Below the pieces are notes generated by a model that saw only the letters and a program-made list of their open reading frames with translations, did not search any database and had not been told where the DNA came from. Made by a program: the position numbers and the translations under genes. Shown here one piece after another: positions 22,973 through 32,906 of a DNA stretch of 64,000 nt. Location of the stretch: assembly GCA_947044405.1 (NCBI GenBank), contig CAMRHE010000011.1, forward strand, positions 4,208,501-4,272,500, in the 5' to 3' direction. Position 1 is the first letter of the stretch, and every line of letters starts with the position of its first letter. Source of the DNA: Leptodactylus fallax. Taxonomy: Eukaryota > Chordata > Amphibia > Anura > Leptodactylidae.

Positions 22973-23190
22973 ATTATACTCCGGCGTCTTTTCAGACCCC
23001 GGAGTATAATAATCGGAGGCCCAGAGTTGGTGAGGGAACATAAAAAACAATGTACTTACCTCTCCTATGCTTCTCCAGGCTTCGGGCCTGTTTGGTGACG
23101 CCCCAGACGTCAGCCGACGTCATTTTGCATCGCGACACCGGCCCACATCAAGTGACGCCGGCCTGGAAAGACTCCAGAGTATAATAATTG
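22973..23190. mobile_element. Hairpin-tipped MITE, right end reduced
   Basis: The left terminal hairpin (22973-23010) keeps ATTATACTCCGG and its partner with one mismatch. The right terminus is reduced to a half hairpin (GACTCCAGAGTATAATAATT at about 23168-23190). The GC-rich middle shares ACGTCAGCCGACGTCATTTT with 2990-3002. Confidence 0.75.
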
Positions 23191-23202
23191 TTCATGGGTG
23201 GT

Positions 23203-23575
23203 CCACAATGGGACAAAATACTGTGTGCAGGGGCCACTATGGGGAATAATACTGTGTGCAGGGGCCACTATGGGGAATAATACTGTGTGCAGGGGCCACT
23301 ATGAGGCATAATACTGTGTGCAGGGGCCACTATGGGGAATAATACTTTGTGCAGGGGCCACTATGAGGCATAATACTGTCTGCAGGGGCCACTATGGGGA
23401 ATAATACTGTGTGCAGGGGCCACTATGGGGAATAATACTGTGTGCAGGGGCCACTATGGGGCATAATACTGTGTGCAGGGGTCACTATGGGGCATAATAC
23501 TGTGTGCAGGGGCCACTATGGGGCATAATACTGTGTGCAGGGGCCACTATGGTGCAAAATAGTGTGTGCAGGAAT
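23203..23575. repeat. Minisatellite, 31-bp unit, about 12 copies
   Basis: The unit is the same as at 3200-3850: ACTGTGTGCAGGGGCCACTA plus TGGGGAATAAT or TGGGGCATAAT. Array position and orientation relative to hairpin MITE and hAT ends are the same. Confidence 0.95.
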
Positions 23576-23703
23576 GCGATTTTTTCGGGGGGATTGGAGG
23601 GGGCAGTTAGGGGGGGCCATTGGGGGCAGCGGTTTGGGGGGGGCCCCATGTCAAATGTTCGCCTTGGGGCCCAGCCATTCCTAGTTACGCCACTGATGTA
23701 AAG

Positions 23704-24177
23704 ATAACTGCACGCATGTAGTTCATCAGACACACTTCAAGATGTCATTCATTGGCCTTGTTTGCAGTCGATGTAGAATACTTTGTCTTTCTTCAGATCA
23801 TGTGTACAACTAGAATCACTTTTAGTGAAATGTGAGAATATTGAAAAGGCTGTGACTTAGCAATAGGGTTGAACGCACAGCTGAGCTCCTATGCCTGAGG
23901 GAGCCACAAGTCCCTGTGCTTTATGACAGAACAAAGGCTCCACAATTTAATTGTTCATAGCAGCAATGGTAAACCATAATACTTGCATAGTGAGGTAATC
24001 ACTCTCAAAGGCGCTATCTCACTGTACAGCTATCAATATATCATTATTTAAGTGGATATAGATCTGATACAGCATGAAATCATCACATTCAATGACTAGT
24101 GATGTTGTTCTCCCTGTATAGTTTTTGTAATAAGACTAAGCAGCTTAAAGCTATACCTCTGAAATGAATGAATGAAT

Positions 24178-24178
<1 letters not shown>
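23704..24178. other. No recognised feature
   Basis: Unique-looking sequence between the hAT and a tetranucleotide microsatellite. Confidence 0.5.

Positions 24179-24222
<44 letters not shown>
24179..24222. repeat. (GATA)n microsatellite
   Basis: About ten uninterrupted GATA units, likely length-variable between individuals. Confidence 0.98.
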
Positions 24223-24396
24223 AAAATGAAATAAATACAGAATAAGAGATATGTTGCAGATTGCAGGTAGGGCTTCCAGCAGTCAGATCACCAGAAAGGG
24301 AGTGATTTACTCCGTAGTCTAAATGGAGCTGTGGTCAGAAAGGCACAACCCCACTCTATTATCTTCAGTGAGACTGCTGGAGATAGATCAGCACTG

Positions 24397-24835
24397 GACT
24401 TTAAGGGATTGTCCAATCTCAACAAATACATTTTATTGTTTCTATAATGAAAAGTTTTACAAATTTCCAATATACTTTATGTATCAGTTGCTCATTTTTT
24501 AGATCTCTGCTTACTGTCATTCTTAGTCAACTTTCAGTGGATAAAAATCAGTCCATGATCATGTGATGAACACACAGGTGAACAGCTCGTCATACTAACA
24601 GCACAGTAATCTGCCTGGTAACGAGCCATGCACCTGTGTGTCCATCACATGACCATGGACCATAAATCACATGACCATGGACTGTATATAATATGACAAT
24701 GGACTTATTTTTATCCAATAGAAGAAAGCAGAATGAATGTCATCAAGCAGAAATCTAGAAACAGTGAGGAATTGGTACAGAAAGTATATTGGAAAATTGT
24801 ATAACTGTTCATTATACAAACAACAACAATATCTG
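24397..24835. mobile_element. Foldback MITE
   Basis: TTTAAGGGATTGTCCAATC starts the left side. Inner arms pair over long stretches: TTTCCAATATACTTTATGTA with the reverse of ACAGAAAGTATATTGGAAAA, and CACACAGGTG with CACCTGTGTG. An extra copy of CACATGACCATGGAC near 24650-24680 shows a small internal duplication. The right outer end is not clear. Confidence 0.65.
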
Positions 24836-25008
24836 CTAGTCCTATAGAAATGAATGTAGTGAGCCTTTACAATCACTCTTCCATCTTAACTGGGAAGCAA
24901 AACATCCTCATTCTTGTAATTGGTTGAGAACCCAGCTTTCAGGCCCCCACCAATCTCCATCTTAGCTCTATTCTGTGCAATAAGTTGCTGTAGTGGTGCA
25001 AAAAGCCC

Positions 25009-25370
25009 TTTAGGCTAAGGCCCCACGTGGCGTCCCACAGCAAAAAAAGCGCTGCGGAAGAAACCGTGGCGGAATCGCACCATGGTTCTTCCCGCAGCGC
25101 TTTAGACAGAAAGTTTACAGAGTCTTCCTCTGCAGACTTTCTGTTTCAATTATATCTATGGGGAAACCACCGGTATAATTGACATGCTGCGATTTCCAAA
25201 ACCGTGCCAGTTTTGGAAATCGCTGCGTTTCCACAGCGCATTTTTTTTTCCGCAAAGTGGGCATGGGATTCACTAGAATCCCATCCACTTTACTCTGACT
25301 GTAAAACACCACGATTTTTTCAGCGGGACTTCCACTGCGGACGAATCGCGGCCTTTACGCCACATGGGGA
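25009..25370. mobile_element. Palindromic MITE (TAGGCTAAGGCCCCACGTGG)
   Basis: The left side reads TAGGCTAAGGCCCCACGTGG and the right side ends GCCACATGGGGAGTAAA. Inner pairs include AAGCGCTGCGG and CCGCAGCGCTTT, and TTTCCAAAACCG and TTTTGGAAATCGC. It is related to 13693-14043. Confidence 0.7.
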
Positions 25371-25375
25371 GTAAA

Positions 25376-26697
25376 ATGAAGAAATACATAGGGGAAGAAA
25401 CTCTGCCGCAGTCTCTCCTTCAGTGTGCTCCCCATTAGCAAGTCCTGAAAAACTTTGACAACAACGTCCTACAAATTGCCTAAAACTATTTGACTGCCTT
25501 TTTATTGTGTTGATTTGTTGATGGCTAGTTATTTTAGAAGAATTACTCAACCCATAGAAGTCATGAATATGTTTGGAATAGTGCTACAATACATAAGGTC
25601 CTTTTGGGGTTCAAGTAACTGGAGTATTCATTGGGTACATGTTCTGGGCAGATGAGGACTGTTGTGTTCTGAATGCACATCAAGCCTATTCATTTGCTTT
25701 ACATTCTACTATATTATCAGTACATTAAGAAGATGAAGAATCCAAAGGTCACTGACATATATCCTCAACTATCTCTACATGTTTCATTCTAACTACATCT
25801 TTGGCATTTTACCTGAATATATGATCTAATGAGAAGTTTATAAAAGGATTTTATAAAGGAGCAATTCTAAACCAGAATAGATAAATGCACTTCAATAATG
25901 TTTAATGAGCTCATTGGCAGAACATCAATGTCCCAGATGGGATGAGCAACTGTGTTCAAGAAGAAGCCATTCTATCTTGGCTAGGAAGAGGTCAATATTA
26001 ACTAGCAGTAAAAAATGGCAGAATCATGGAGTATAGAGGCGATGTGATTGATGCTGAAACACTGGTGGATAAAAGAATGAAGAAGTGGTCCCTTACGCAT
26101 CAGTAATAAGGACATTTAATTCTATGCATCAACCTGAGGCGATCAATAAAGGTTACAGATATTCTCCGTTCTATCTTTACTACATTACTGCTCAAAATGC
26201 CAAATGTTTGGGATTTGGCCAGATTTAATAAAGTCAGTTGAAGGTATTCTCAATAGAGTAAATCATGAATATAAATCTAGTGTTAATAACTAGCTGAGCT
26301 CATGTGCCACACACTGGATAAGTCAGTAGAATGCCTAGTGAATAGGTCTTAAAGGGCATAGGGTAAAAATCATATATTGTGTTTGGAGTATAGGACTAGT
26401 TACATGGGTTAATGTAAAGTGAGCGCTGATATGATATCAGAATGATATATGTGCTGTGGGAAAGGGCTTGCTACACTTAAAGCTATATTAGTATGACTTA
26501 CATTAAGAAAGAAGTAAATCATTTAAAAAATAACTTCCCACCCCTGGAAAAAAAATAAAATGGATGACATTAAAGGTGAACCTTCTACACATATCTGCTT
26601 GGGAGATAAAATAAAATTACTTATCTGTAGTAAGTACTTATCTTTCTGAGCTGTGTGAAATAATTTCCCTCTGATGAAAACAGATAAAAATGGATAT
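25376..26697. other. No gene; long AT-rich unique tract
   Basis: About 1.3 kb with no frame longer than about 75 codons and no repeat ends. It may include conserved non-coding sequence, but nothing in it can be assigned from one genome. Confidence 0.5.
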
Positions 26698-27000
26698 CTT
26701 AACCCCTTAAAGACCTGTTTTAGGCCTTAATGACCAAATCATTTTTTGTGTTTTTCCATCTTAGCATACCAAAAGCTATAACATTTTTTTATTTTTCCAT
26801 CAATGTAGCTGTATGAGGGCTTTTTTTTTTGCAGGGCAACTCTGCAATTTCCTTTTTATGCTATAAATATTTCACCATTTACCATGCGATTTAAATAACC
26901 TGATAAATTTGTTCACTGGGTTGATACGATGACATTGTTATCAAATACGATGACATTGTTACCAAATTTGTATATTTTTTAGTTTTGTTTTTTTTTGAGG
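26698..27000. repeat. High-copy dispersed repeat, left end AACCCCTTAAAGACC
   Basis: Starts TTAACCCCTTAAAGACC and continues with AAAAGCTATAACATTTTTTT and TGTATGAGGGCTTTTTTTTT, as in the other dispersed copies. The right end appears lost at the start of the Tc1 copy. A 27-bp stretch containing ACGATGACATTGTTA is duplicated at about 26922-26962. Confidence 0.6.
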
Positions 27001-27009
27001 TTTTACTGC

Positions 27010-28090
27010 TTTGGCCTATTAAAAACCTTTTTAAAGTGCAGACTTTCTTTGAGGGTATTCACATCCTAATTGGAGCTGTTGCTTTTTCAAGGGACCAAAG
27101 GTAATTGGACAATTATCACAAAAGCAGTTTAATGGGCTGCATGGTCTATTCCCTCATTAATCCATGTGGGATTTGTATTTGGAAGCTGTTGCTGTGAACC
27201 CACAACATGCAGTCAAATGAGCTCTCAATGGAAGTGAAACAGACTATCAATAGGCTGAAAAAAGAAGAAATACATCAGAGAGATTGTGGAAATTTTAGGA
27301 GTGGCCAAATTAACAGTTTGGTACTTTCTGTTAAAAAAGAGCACACTGGTGAGCTCGGGAACTCAAAAAGGCTTGGCCATGGAAGACAATAGTGGTGGAT
27401 GATTGCAGAATCCTTTCCATGATGAAGAAAAACCCATTCAAAACATCCACACAAATGAAGAACATTCTCCAGGAAGTAGGTGTATCAATATCTAATTCTA
27501 CTAAGACTTTATGAGAACAAATACAGAGGGTTCACCACAAGGTGCAAACCATTAATCAGCTTCAAAAATAAAAAGGCCAGATTAGACATTGCCTAAAAAC
27601 ATTTAAAGAAGCCAGCCCAGTTCTGGAACAGCATTCACTGGACAGATGAAATTAACATCAACCTGTACCAGAATGATTGCAAGAAAGAAGTATGAAGAAG
27701 ACTTAGTAGAACTCATAATTCAAAGCACACCACATCCTCTGTAAAACATGGTGGAGGCAGTGTGATGGCATGGTCATATATGGCTTCCAATGGCATTGGG
27801 TCACTAGTGTTTATTGATGATGTGCAGCCAGATATACAGGGAACAGGGATATACATTCTGCTCAGATTCAACCAAAAGCAGCAGTTGATTGGACGGCTCT
27901 TCACAGTACAGATGGACAATAACCCAAAACATACTACAAAAACAACCCAGAAGTTTTGAAAGCAAAGAAGTGGAATATTCTGCAATAGTCAAATCAGTCA
28001 CCAGATCTCAACTTGATCGAGCATGCTATTCACTTGCTTAAGACAAAACTTAAGGCAGAAAGACCCACAGACAAGCAACAACTGAATAGG
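27010..28090 (+). pseudogene. Tc1-type transposase pseudogene, truncated
   Basis: The plus strand reads as a decayed Tc1/mariner transposase. The N-terminal helix-turn-helix region (about 27207-27400) is barely recognisable. Around 27770-27840 one frame gives MAWSYMASNG-like and VFIDDV. At 27905-27930 QMDNNPKHT carries the second catalytic aspartate region. At 28000-28060 SPDLNLIEHAIHLLKTKLK carries the final catalytic glutamate. Stops and frameshifts break it many times (TGA, TAA and TAG in all frames), so no product is expected. The 3' end is cut at about 28090 where Penelope-like sequence starts. The class is safe; the exact family is not. Confidence 0.88.
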
Positions 28091-28183
28091 AAGGACCAAT
28101 TTGACCCACAACTGGGTCAAAGGGAAGGAACCGCGCTTTGCCCAAATGAGGTAGAATCCAAAAAAACGTTATTTTCCAACACT

Positions 28184-28215
28184 ACGTGTTTTGGGGTACA
28201 CACCCCTTTCTCAAG
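28184..28215 (-). ncRNA. Decayed hammerhead-like hairpin of a PLE terminus
   Basis: On the minus strand: CTTGAGAAAGGGG, loop, CCCC, AAAACACGT. Known PLE hammerheads have CUGANGA, stem II, then GAAA followed by a short self-complementary ACGCGU. Here the stem survives, GAAA has become AAAA and ACGCGU has become ACACGU, so it is unlikely to cleave. The assignment rests on resemblance to 35141-35173 and the known PLE pattern. Confidence 0.35.
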
Positions 28216-28634
28216 TGTATAGGAAGAACACAGCGCTAAATAACATACACCAAATACAGGTTTATATAAGACAGACATACAGCTGGACACGCCCCAAGAC
28301 ACAGTTAAAAGGGGGCATGGCCAGTAGCAAAAGAAAGCAAAGAGAGATGCAAAACCATTTGGACAAATCAAGTAAATTATTGTGATAAATTGGAAAGGAA
28401 AAGGAAGGATCTAAAAGACAAGAGATCTCTTTTATTACTAATATTATTGTTAGTGGACGATCAATGGAAAAAAATAAACTTTTATCTTACCAGTAAGCGT
28501 GTGTAAACAGGGTTCAGAGTGTCAGAGTGTTCCATTATCAGAATGTGCATGTGCGTGGGGGTTTACCCCGCGCGATAAGGCCGCTGTAAGTTTAAAAGAG
28601 TTTGCGCATGCCCAGTTTTGTCAGCAAGCCGCAA

Positions 28635-28668
28635 GCCGAACAGCTGATCACTTTGACAGCTGTTCGGC
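28635..28668. promoter_or_regulatory. Perfect 12-bp inverted repeat in a CpG-rich promoter-like block
   Basis: GCCGAACAGCTG and CAGCTGTTCGGC form a perfect inverted repeat with a 10-base loop. Nearby are TTGCGCATGCCC (about 28603) and ACGCATGCGCAA (about 28683), each one base off the NRF-1 consensus. The block 28540-28760 is much richer in CpG than its surroundings. It is probably a retroelement promoter, since it lies between PLE pieces; this is an inference. Confidence 0.4.
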
Positions 28669-29587
28669 CGGCGGGAGACTCCACGCATGCGCAATTGAAC
28701 GTAAATGCAAGACAGAGAATGGAAGGCGGAGCCTAATGCCGCTAGCACAACGATTATTGGCTACAGGTGCAGAAACAACCAAATAGGTCGTGTTGGTAAA
28801 CTAAGAAGTGATTATTTGTAAATGGAAATTACTAATGTAATATAAAGGATGTTATACTGATATATTGGTATAACATGCAGGATGTATGTAAAATGAAAAA
28901 ATGCCAGCAGTAAGTAAGGGTATATAAATGAATATAGAGAGGACCTCCGTGACTGTATAAATGGTTCATGGAATGACGCTATTGTAAAGAGTATACATAT
29001 GTATACATATATGTACGATTAAACATATGTATATATATATATATATATGTACACGAAATATACATGGACTCATACATATACATCTTCCAATACACACACA
29101 TATAAACAGACCCACACATAGTAGGAAATATAAAGGGGACAAAATTTTAAGAATAGGAAAATAGATACCACAACCTGAAGGGAGAATTAGACAAGGAAAG
29201 AATAAGTGTAAACGCAAGTATAAATAGATGAATATATAAATTTTTTTTATCTAAAATACTAGTATTAAAAATAATACAAATAATATAATATAATATAATA
29301 TTCTTACTATATAGGGTCTAACTAATTAAAAGTTTTGATATAATACAATTATATGGTAGAAAGAGTCATAGCGCTTATTTCTTAGATAATCCAAAAATGA
29401 GTCAACCAGTAAAAAATAAGCACATGTAAAAATTTGCATATAAAAAAGGCCAACCTATAAAAACATACCGGGTAAAATAGGTAAATACAAAAAGTAAATA
29501 TACACCAAATCTACAAAAAATTATACCAAGTATACAAAAATATCAAGTGTGGTCCAGGCAAAGGAAATAAGGATCGGGCTTGATGGA

Positions 29588-29718
29588 TCAACCCATAATA
29601 TCTTCTAGTGTTTCATTCAGTCCGGCTGGAACTAAGGTATTAAGTTTGTATATCCAAAACATCTCTTTTCTTCGGAGTGCATTGAACCTATTAGTAACAG
29701 ATGGGGAATGTGGTATAA
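29588..29718 (-). pseudogene. C-terminus of a Penelope-like ORF
   Basis: The minus-strand frame ends HSPSVTNRF..LRRKEMFWIYKLNTL..GLNETL and a stop. PLE proteins typically close with a basic RRE-F-WI-LGT-P-GLNE pattern after the GIY-YIG domain, and the match is clear. Everything N-terminal is lost; directly upstream the opposite strand becomes an RT fragment. Confidence 0.75.
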
Positions 29719-29862
29719 AGGGATAGATTTTATCCTGAAACATAATTCCTTTACATTTGAAGACAAGATCTATGTTCAAACAAGGGGCACCGTTATGGGA
29801 ACAAGATTTGCACCCAGTTATGCCAACTTATACATGGGAGGTTTTGAGGACATCTATATATA
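29711..29862 (+). pseudogene. Penelope-like reverse transcriptase fragment
   Basis: The plus frame from 29708 reads MWYKGIDFILKHNSFTF then TRGTVMGTRFAPSYANLYMG. The block GT-MGT-FAPSYANL is a signature of PLE reverse transcriptases just N-terminal of the YIDD motif. Only about 48 residues are left. The fragment is abruptly joined to a minus-strand PLE C-terminus on one side and a minus-strand Tc1 element on the other. Confidence 0.85.
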
Positions 29863-29865
29863 TGG

Positions 29866-30061
29866 TGCCAGGTCTAGGAAGAGTTCTGGTCGTCCCAAAC
29901 TTCTTCCATTTAAGGATTATGGAGGCCACTGTGCTCTTAGGGACCTTGAGTGCTGCAGAAATTCTTTTGTAACCTTGGCCAGATCTGTGCCTTGCCACAA
30001 TTATGTCTCTGAGCTCCTTGGGCAGTTCCTTTGACCTCATGATTCTCATTTGCTCTGACAT
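29866..30061 (-). pseudogene. N-terminal part of a Tc1 transposase
   Basis: The frame opens with MSEQMRIMRSKELPKELRD and reaches RPGT before the break. Residues about 11-60 form the paired-type helix-turn-helix DNA-binding region (KELRDIIVARHRSGQGYKRI, then STVASIILKWKKFGT), ending in the TRTLPRPG linker typical of Tc1 proteins. The catalytic DDE part is absent, so it cannot transpose itself. The reading frame has no internal stop. The start is chosen at the ATG preceding MSEQ; the frame beyond RPGT is unrelated low-complexity sequence. Confidence 0.9.
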
Positions 30062-30438
30062 GCACTGTGAGCTGTGAGGTCTTATATAGACAGGTGTGTA
30101 CCTTTCCTAATCAAGTCCAATCAGTTTAATTAAACACAGCTGGACTCCAATGAAGGAGTAGAACCATCTCAAGGAGGATCAGAAGGAAATGGACAGCATG
30201 TGAGTTAAATATGAGTGTCACAGTAAAGGGTCTGAATACTTATGACCATGTGATATTTCAGTTTTTTTTTTTTAATAAATTTGCAAAAATATCTACATTT
30301 CTGTTTTTTTCTGTCAAGATGGGGTGCTGAGTGTACATTAATGAGAAATAAAATGAACTTTTTTGCTTTTAGCAAATGGCTGCAATGAAACAAAGAGTGA
30401 AAAATTTAAAGGAGTCTGAATACTTTCTCTACCCACTG
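29866..30438 (-). mobile_element. Truncated Tc1 element, minus strand
   Basis: The outer end lies at 30438 next to TA (30439-30440). From there on the minus strand come a TIR region with CAGTGGGTAGAGAAAGTATT and a repeat of the same motif (AAGTATTCAGACCCTT), an untranslated leader, then the transposase start at 30061. The element breaks off at about 29866, after about 65 codons, so about two thirds of it is missing. Confidence 0.88.
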
Positions 30439-30440
30439 TA

Positions 30441-32217
30441 GATGTCAGGTAGATAGACATTTTCAAGCTAAAGTTTGTATCAATAAAGAATATAATAACA
30501 TAAGTAAGCAGCTATCTCTTCTATTCTTTTTAGCACTCATGTGTCATTTGTGTACAATTCACCTCTATGCCCAGTGGTTGACTATTAAATGGAACATCAT
30601 CAACAAAGGGGACTGAGCTGCCACCACTGGAAGGACCTGAAATAGGTGATGTAACTTTTTTGTTGTCTGATTTCAACCATTTCCAGCACGCCTAACTTTT
30701 AATTGAGTGGAACAGCCCCTTTAAGGTTGGGCATCCTAAACATGATCATAAATATGACCATCAGATCGGAGCAGCAATGCTGATTCTGCCATTTAGTCTG
30801 TATGACAAGCAAGTGCAGTAGAGCTTTCTAGTAGCTAACAACTTGTGAAAGAACAAGTGAAATAAAGGCTTTCCTAATATATCTGTATGTTTTTTTGCTA
30901 GGTTTTGACACTTTTATGTTAGTATATGACATGTTAGAGTTATGGATTTTCACTTCACACTCTGTAACTAGTGATCTGAACAGAAAACACATCAGTTAGA
31001 TGACACTTTTATTGGCTAAGAATTATTGACCTTGTTTTGTAGAGAGGAAACAACTACAATTCTTACTAAATAGCTTTTCCAGGTTAATTCTCATCCATAA
31101 AATGCAAGCTTTTGGGATGGAATAATATCACAGTTCTTAATCTGAGTATTTCATTATTTCCCAGTACTCTTAATTATATATTGCACATATTAACAATATA
31201 GTCAAAATCCATTACTGTGAAATGCCAAAAACATAGTGGCATGCTGTTAACTTGTCCAAAGCAGTGCTTAAATAAGGAAAGAGGTGAAGCAGATGTGCAG
31301 CAACCCATTGGTGGGAACCCACAGGATGGGAGTATTAGTTACAGGAAACAGGTGTTGTCACATTGGCTAGATGACGCAGCCAAATCCTCCAGCTCTCCTC
31401 CTGTCTACCTGATGGTGGTGATAGTCTTCCCCCTGGGCACATCCTAATGGTTTTCAGCCTCCCTGAGCCTGATGGGGGTTGGAGTGTCCATGATTATGAT
31501 GCAGGAAATGAGACTTAGGAGACTCAAGGTTGCAAGAAACAGATCATGCATATCTTTACTTGCAAAACAGAGCAGTAAGACAGCCAACAGAATCCCGTGA
31601 ATGGAGGTACACCTCTTGTAATAGATGACCACTGTGAGAAAATGGTAGTTCCAACATCCTTTGCTTGAATCTTTCTCTTTTGCTGAACAGGTGCCAGTCT
31701 CTTACTTTCTCAATACTACAGATACTCTGAGGCCACATTGCAGAGCTGACAGCGCATGCGCGGGATCTCGCATAAGATAGATTCTGCTGATGATGCAGCG
31801 AAGAGGAGGCAGCACATCATTGAAGGGGGTGTGAAAAAAACAGCCAGGAGGAGGAAATGAACACTCTCAAGGGTATGACGCTGCTGTGCTCGGAGCACAG
31901 GAGGAATGCCCTTTATGCTCCGTGAGCTTTATTAGCATAATAGCAAAAAGCTATTTTATGCAGAAACGTCTGCCTGCATAAGAAAAACAAAGTAGGACTA
32001 GAATAGCATTTATAAAGGCTATTCCAATGTGGAGTTAGTGAAAAATGTGATTTTTGAATGATAGACTTCCTTAATGTTTGTACATATATGGTCATGGCTA
32101 CATTGTGACTTATTGAGGCACTATCAATTGGATTGATTTAAGGCCTTATGCACACAAAAGTGAAAAAATATCAGTGCATCATATATTTTCATTCATTTTC
32201 TAACTTTGTGTCAGTTC
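30441..32217. other. No gene; unique AT-rich DNA and a repeat-like block
   Basis: 30600-30730 ends in AACAGCCCCTTTAAGG, a lone MITE end. 31210-31910 has a different composition (less AT-rich, AGCGCATGCGCGGG at about 31750) and resembles an unclassified retroelement, but no coding domain or boundary was found. The remainder shows nothing. Confidence 0.4.
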
Positions 32218-32906
32218 TTAAAGAGGTTGTCCAGGCAAAAATGTTATATTTTAAATAGGCTGGGGGAGGTGAAAGAAAAAAAAAAACAACTTAATACTCA
32301 CCTTTTCTTGGTGCTCCGATACCTTCCAGTGTGGTCTGGCCCTGCTAGCCCATTGTGGTCTTCCAGTGGAAGTCCTCGCCGTACGTAACCGCTGAGGCCA
32401 ATCACAGGACATGTGACGTCACTACTTTTGATGTCCTGGGGTCACTTCCTGATGCTGCTGAGGCCAATCAGTGGCTTCAGCAGAAGGAACCTGGGACATC
32501 ACTGCTGGCGAGGAGTTTCACTTCTAGAAGACACTGGAGCAGGATGTTATGTTGTTATAAGTATATTCTGTATGTTCTTTGCTTACTCCTTTTGCTTTGT
32601 CTGCCTAGCAACAGTGAGATAGTAAGGGAGGAGGAGCTGAGCTAGGAGGAGGAGATGCTAGCAGGGAGCCTTGGAGGAAGCATGGAATAAGGAATTCTGA
32701 TCCATAAAAGTCATTATCGCATAGTGGACCTATTCTAGGTGACCTGCATCCTCACTACAACACTACACAGGAGGACCGGACTGTGCTGGGAGGACACCAG
32801 AGCACCAAGAGGACACCAGAGCTCCATGAACAGGTGTGTATGGGGTATTTTTTTACCTCCCCCTGCCTATTTTCAAAATAATTTTTTGCCCGGACAACCT
32901 CTTTAA
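32218..32906. mobile_element. TTAA-flanked MITE, 689 bp
   Basis: Starts TTAAAGAGGTTGTCCAGGC and ends CCCGGACAACCTCTTTAA. Subterminal inverted pair: CTGGGGGAGGTGAAAG and TTACCTCCCCCTGCC. The middle (32400-32800) contains two CTGAGGCCAATCA repeats and an extra segment. No coding capacity. Confidence 0.85.

Larger units (their letters stand above)
22696..23695. mobile_element. Non-autonomous hAT element, exactly 1000 bp, TSD ATGTAAAG
   Basis: The left end CAGGGGCGTAACTACCGG and right end CCTAGTTACGCCACTG are inverted repeats. The 8-bp duplication ATGTAAAG is exact at 22688-22695 and 23696-23703. It lacks transposase and must be mobilised in trans. Inside, in order: a CCCGCGGGCCCCCGATGC block, about 24 T, the hairpin ACCTGCTGG..CCAGCAGGT (about 22811-22838), the hairpin MITE, the minisatellite and a G-rich stretch. 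It is the same family as 2614-3964, with fewer array units. Confidence 0.95.
28090..29718 (-). mobile_element. Penelope-like element remnant, minus strand
   Basis: A PLE C-terminus lies at 29588-29718 on the minus strand. Downstream on that strand comes about 1.4 kb of non-coding DNA with a GC-rich CpG island (28540-28760), then a PLE-type terminal hairpin at 28184-28215 with the words CTTGAGAAAGGGG. The non-coding tract contains a tetranucleotide-like TATATATA (29029-29048). The body of the RT is missing. The left limit at about 28090 truncates a Tc1 copy, so the PLE probably inserted into it. Confidence 0.6.
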
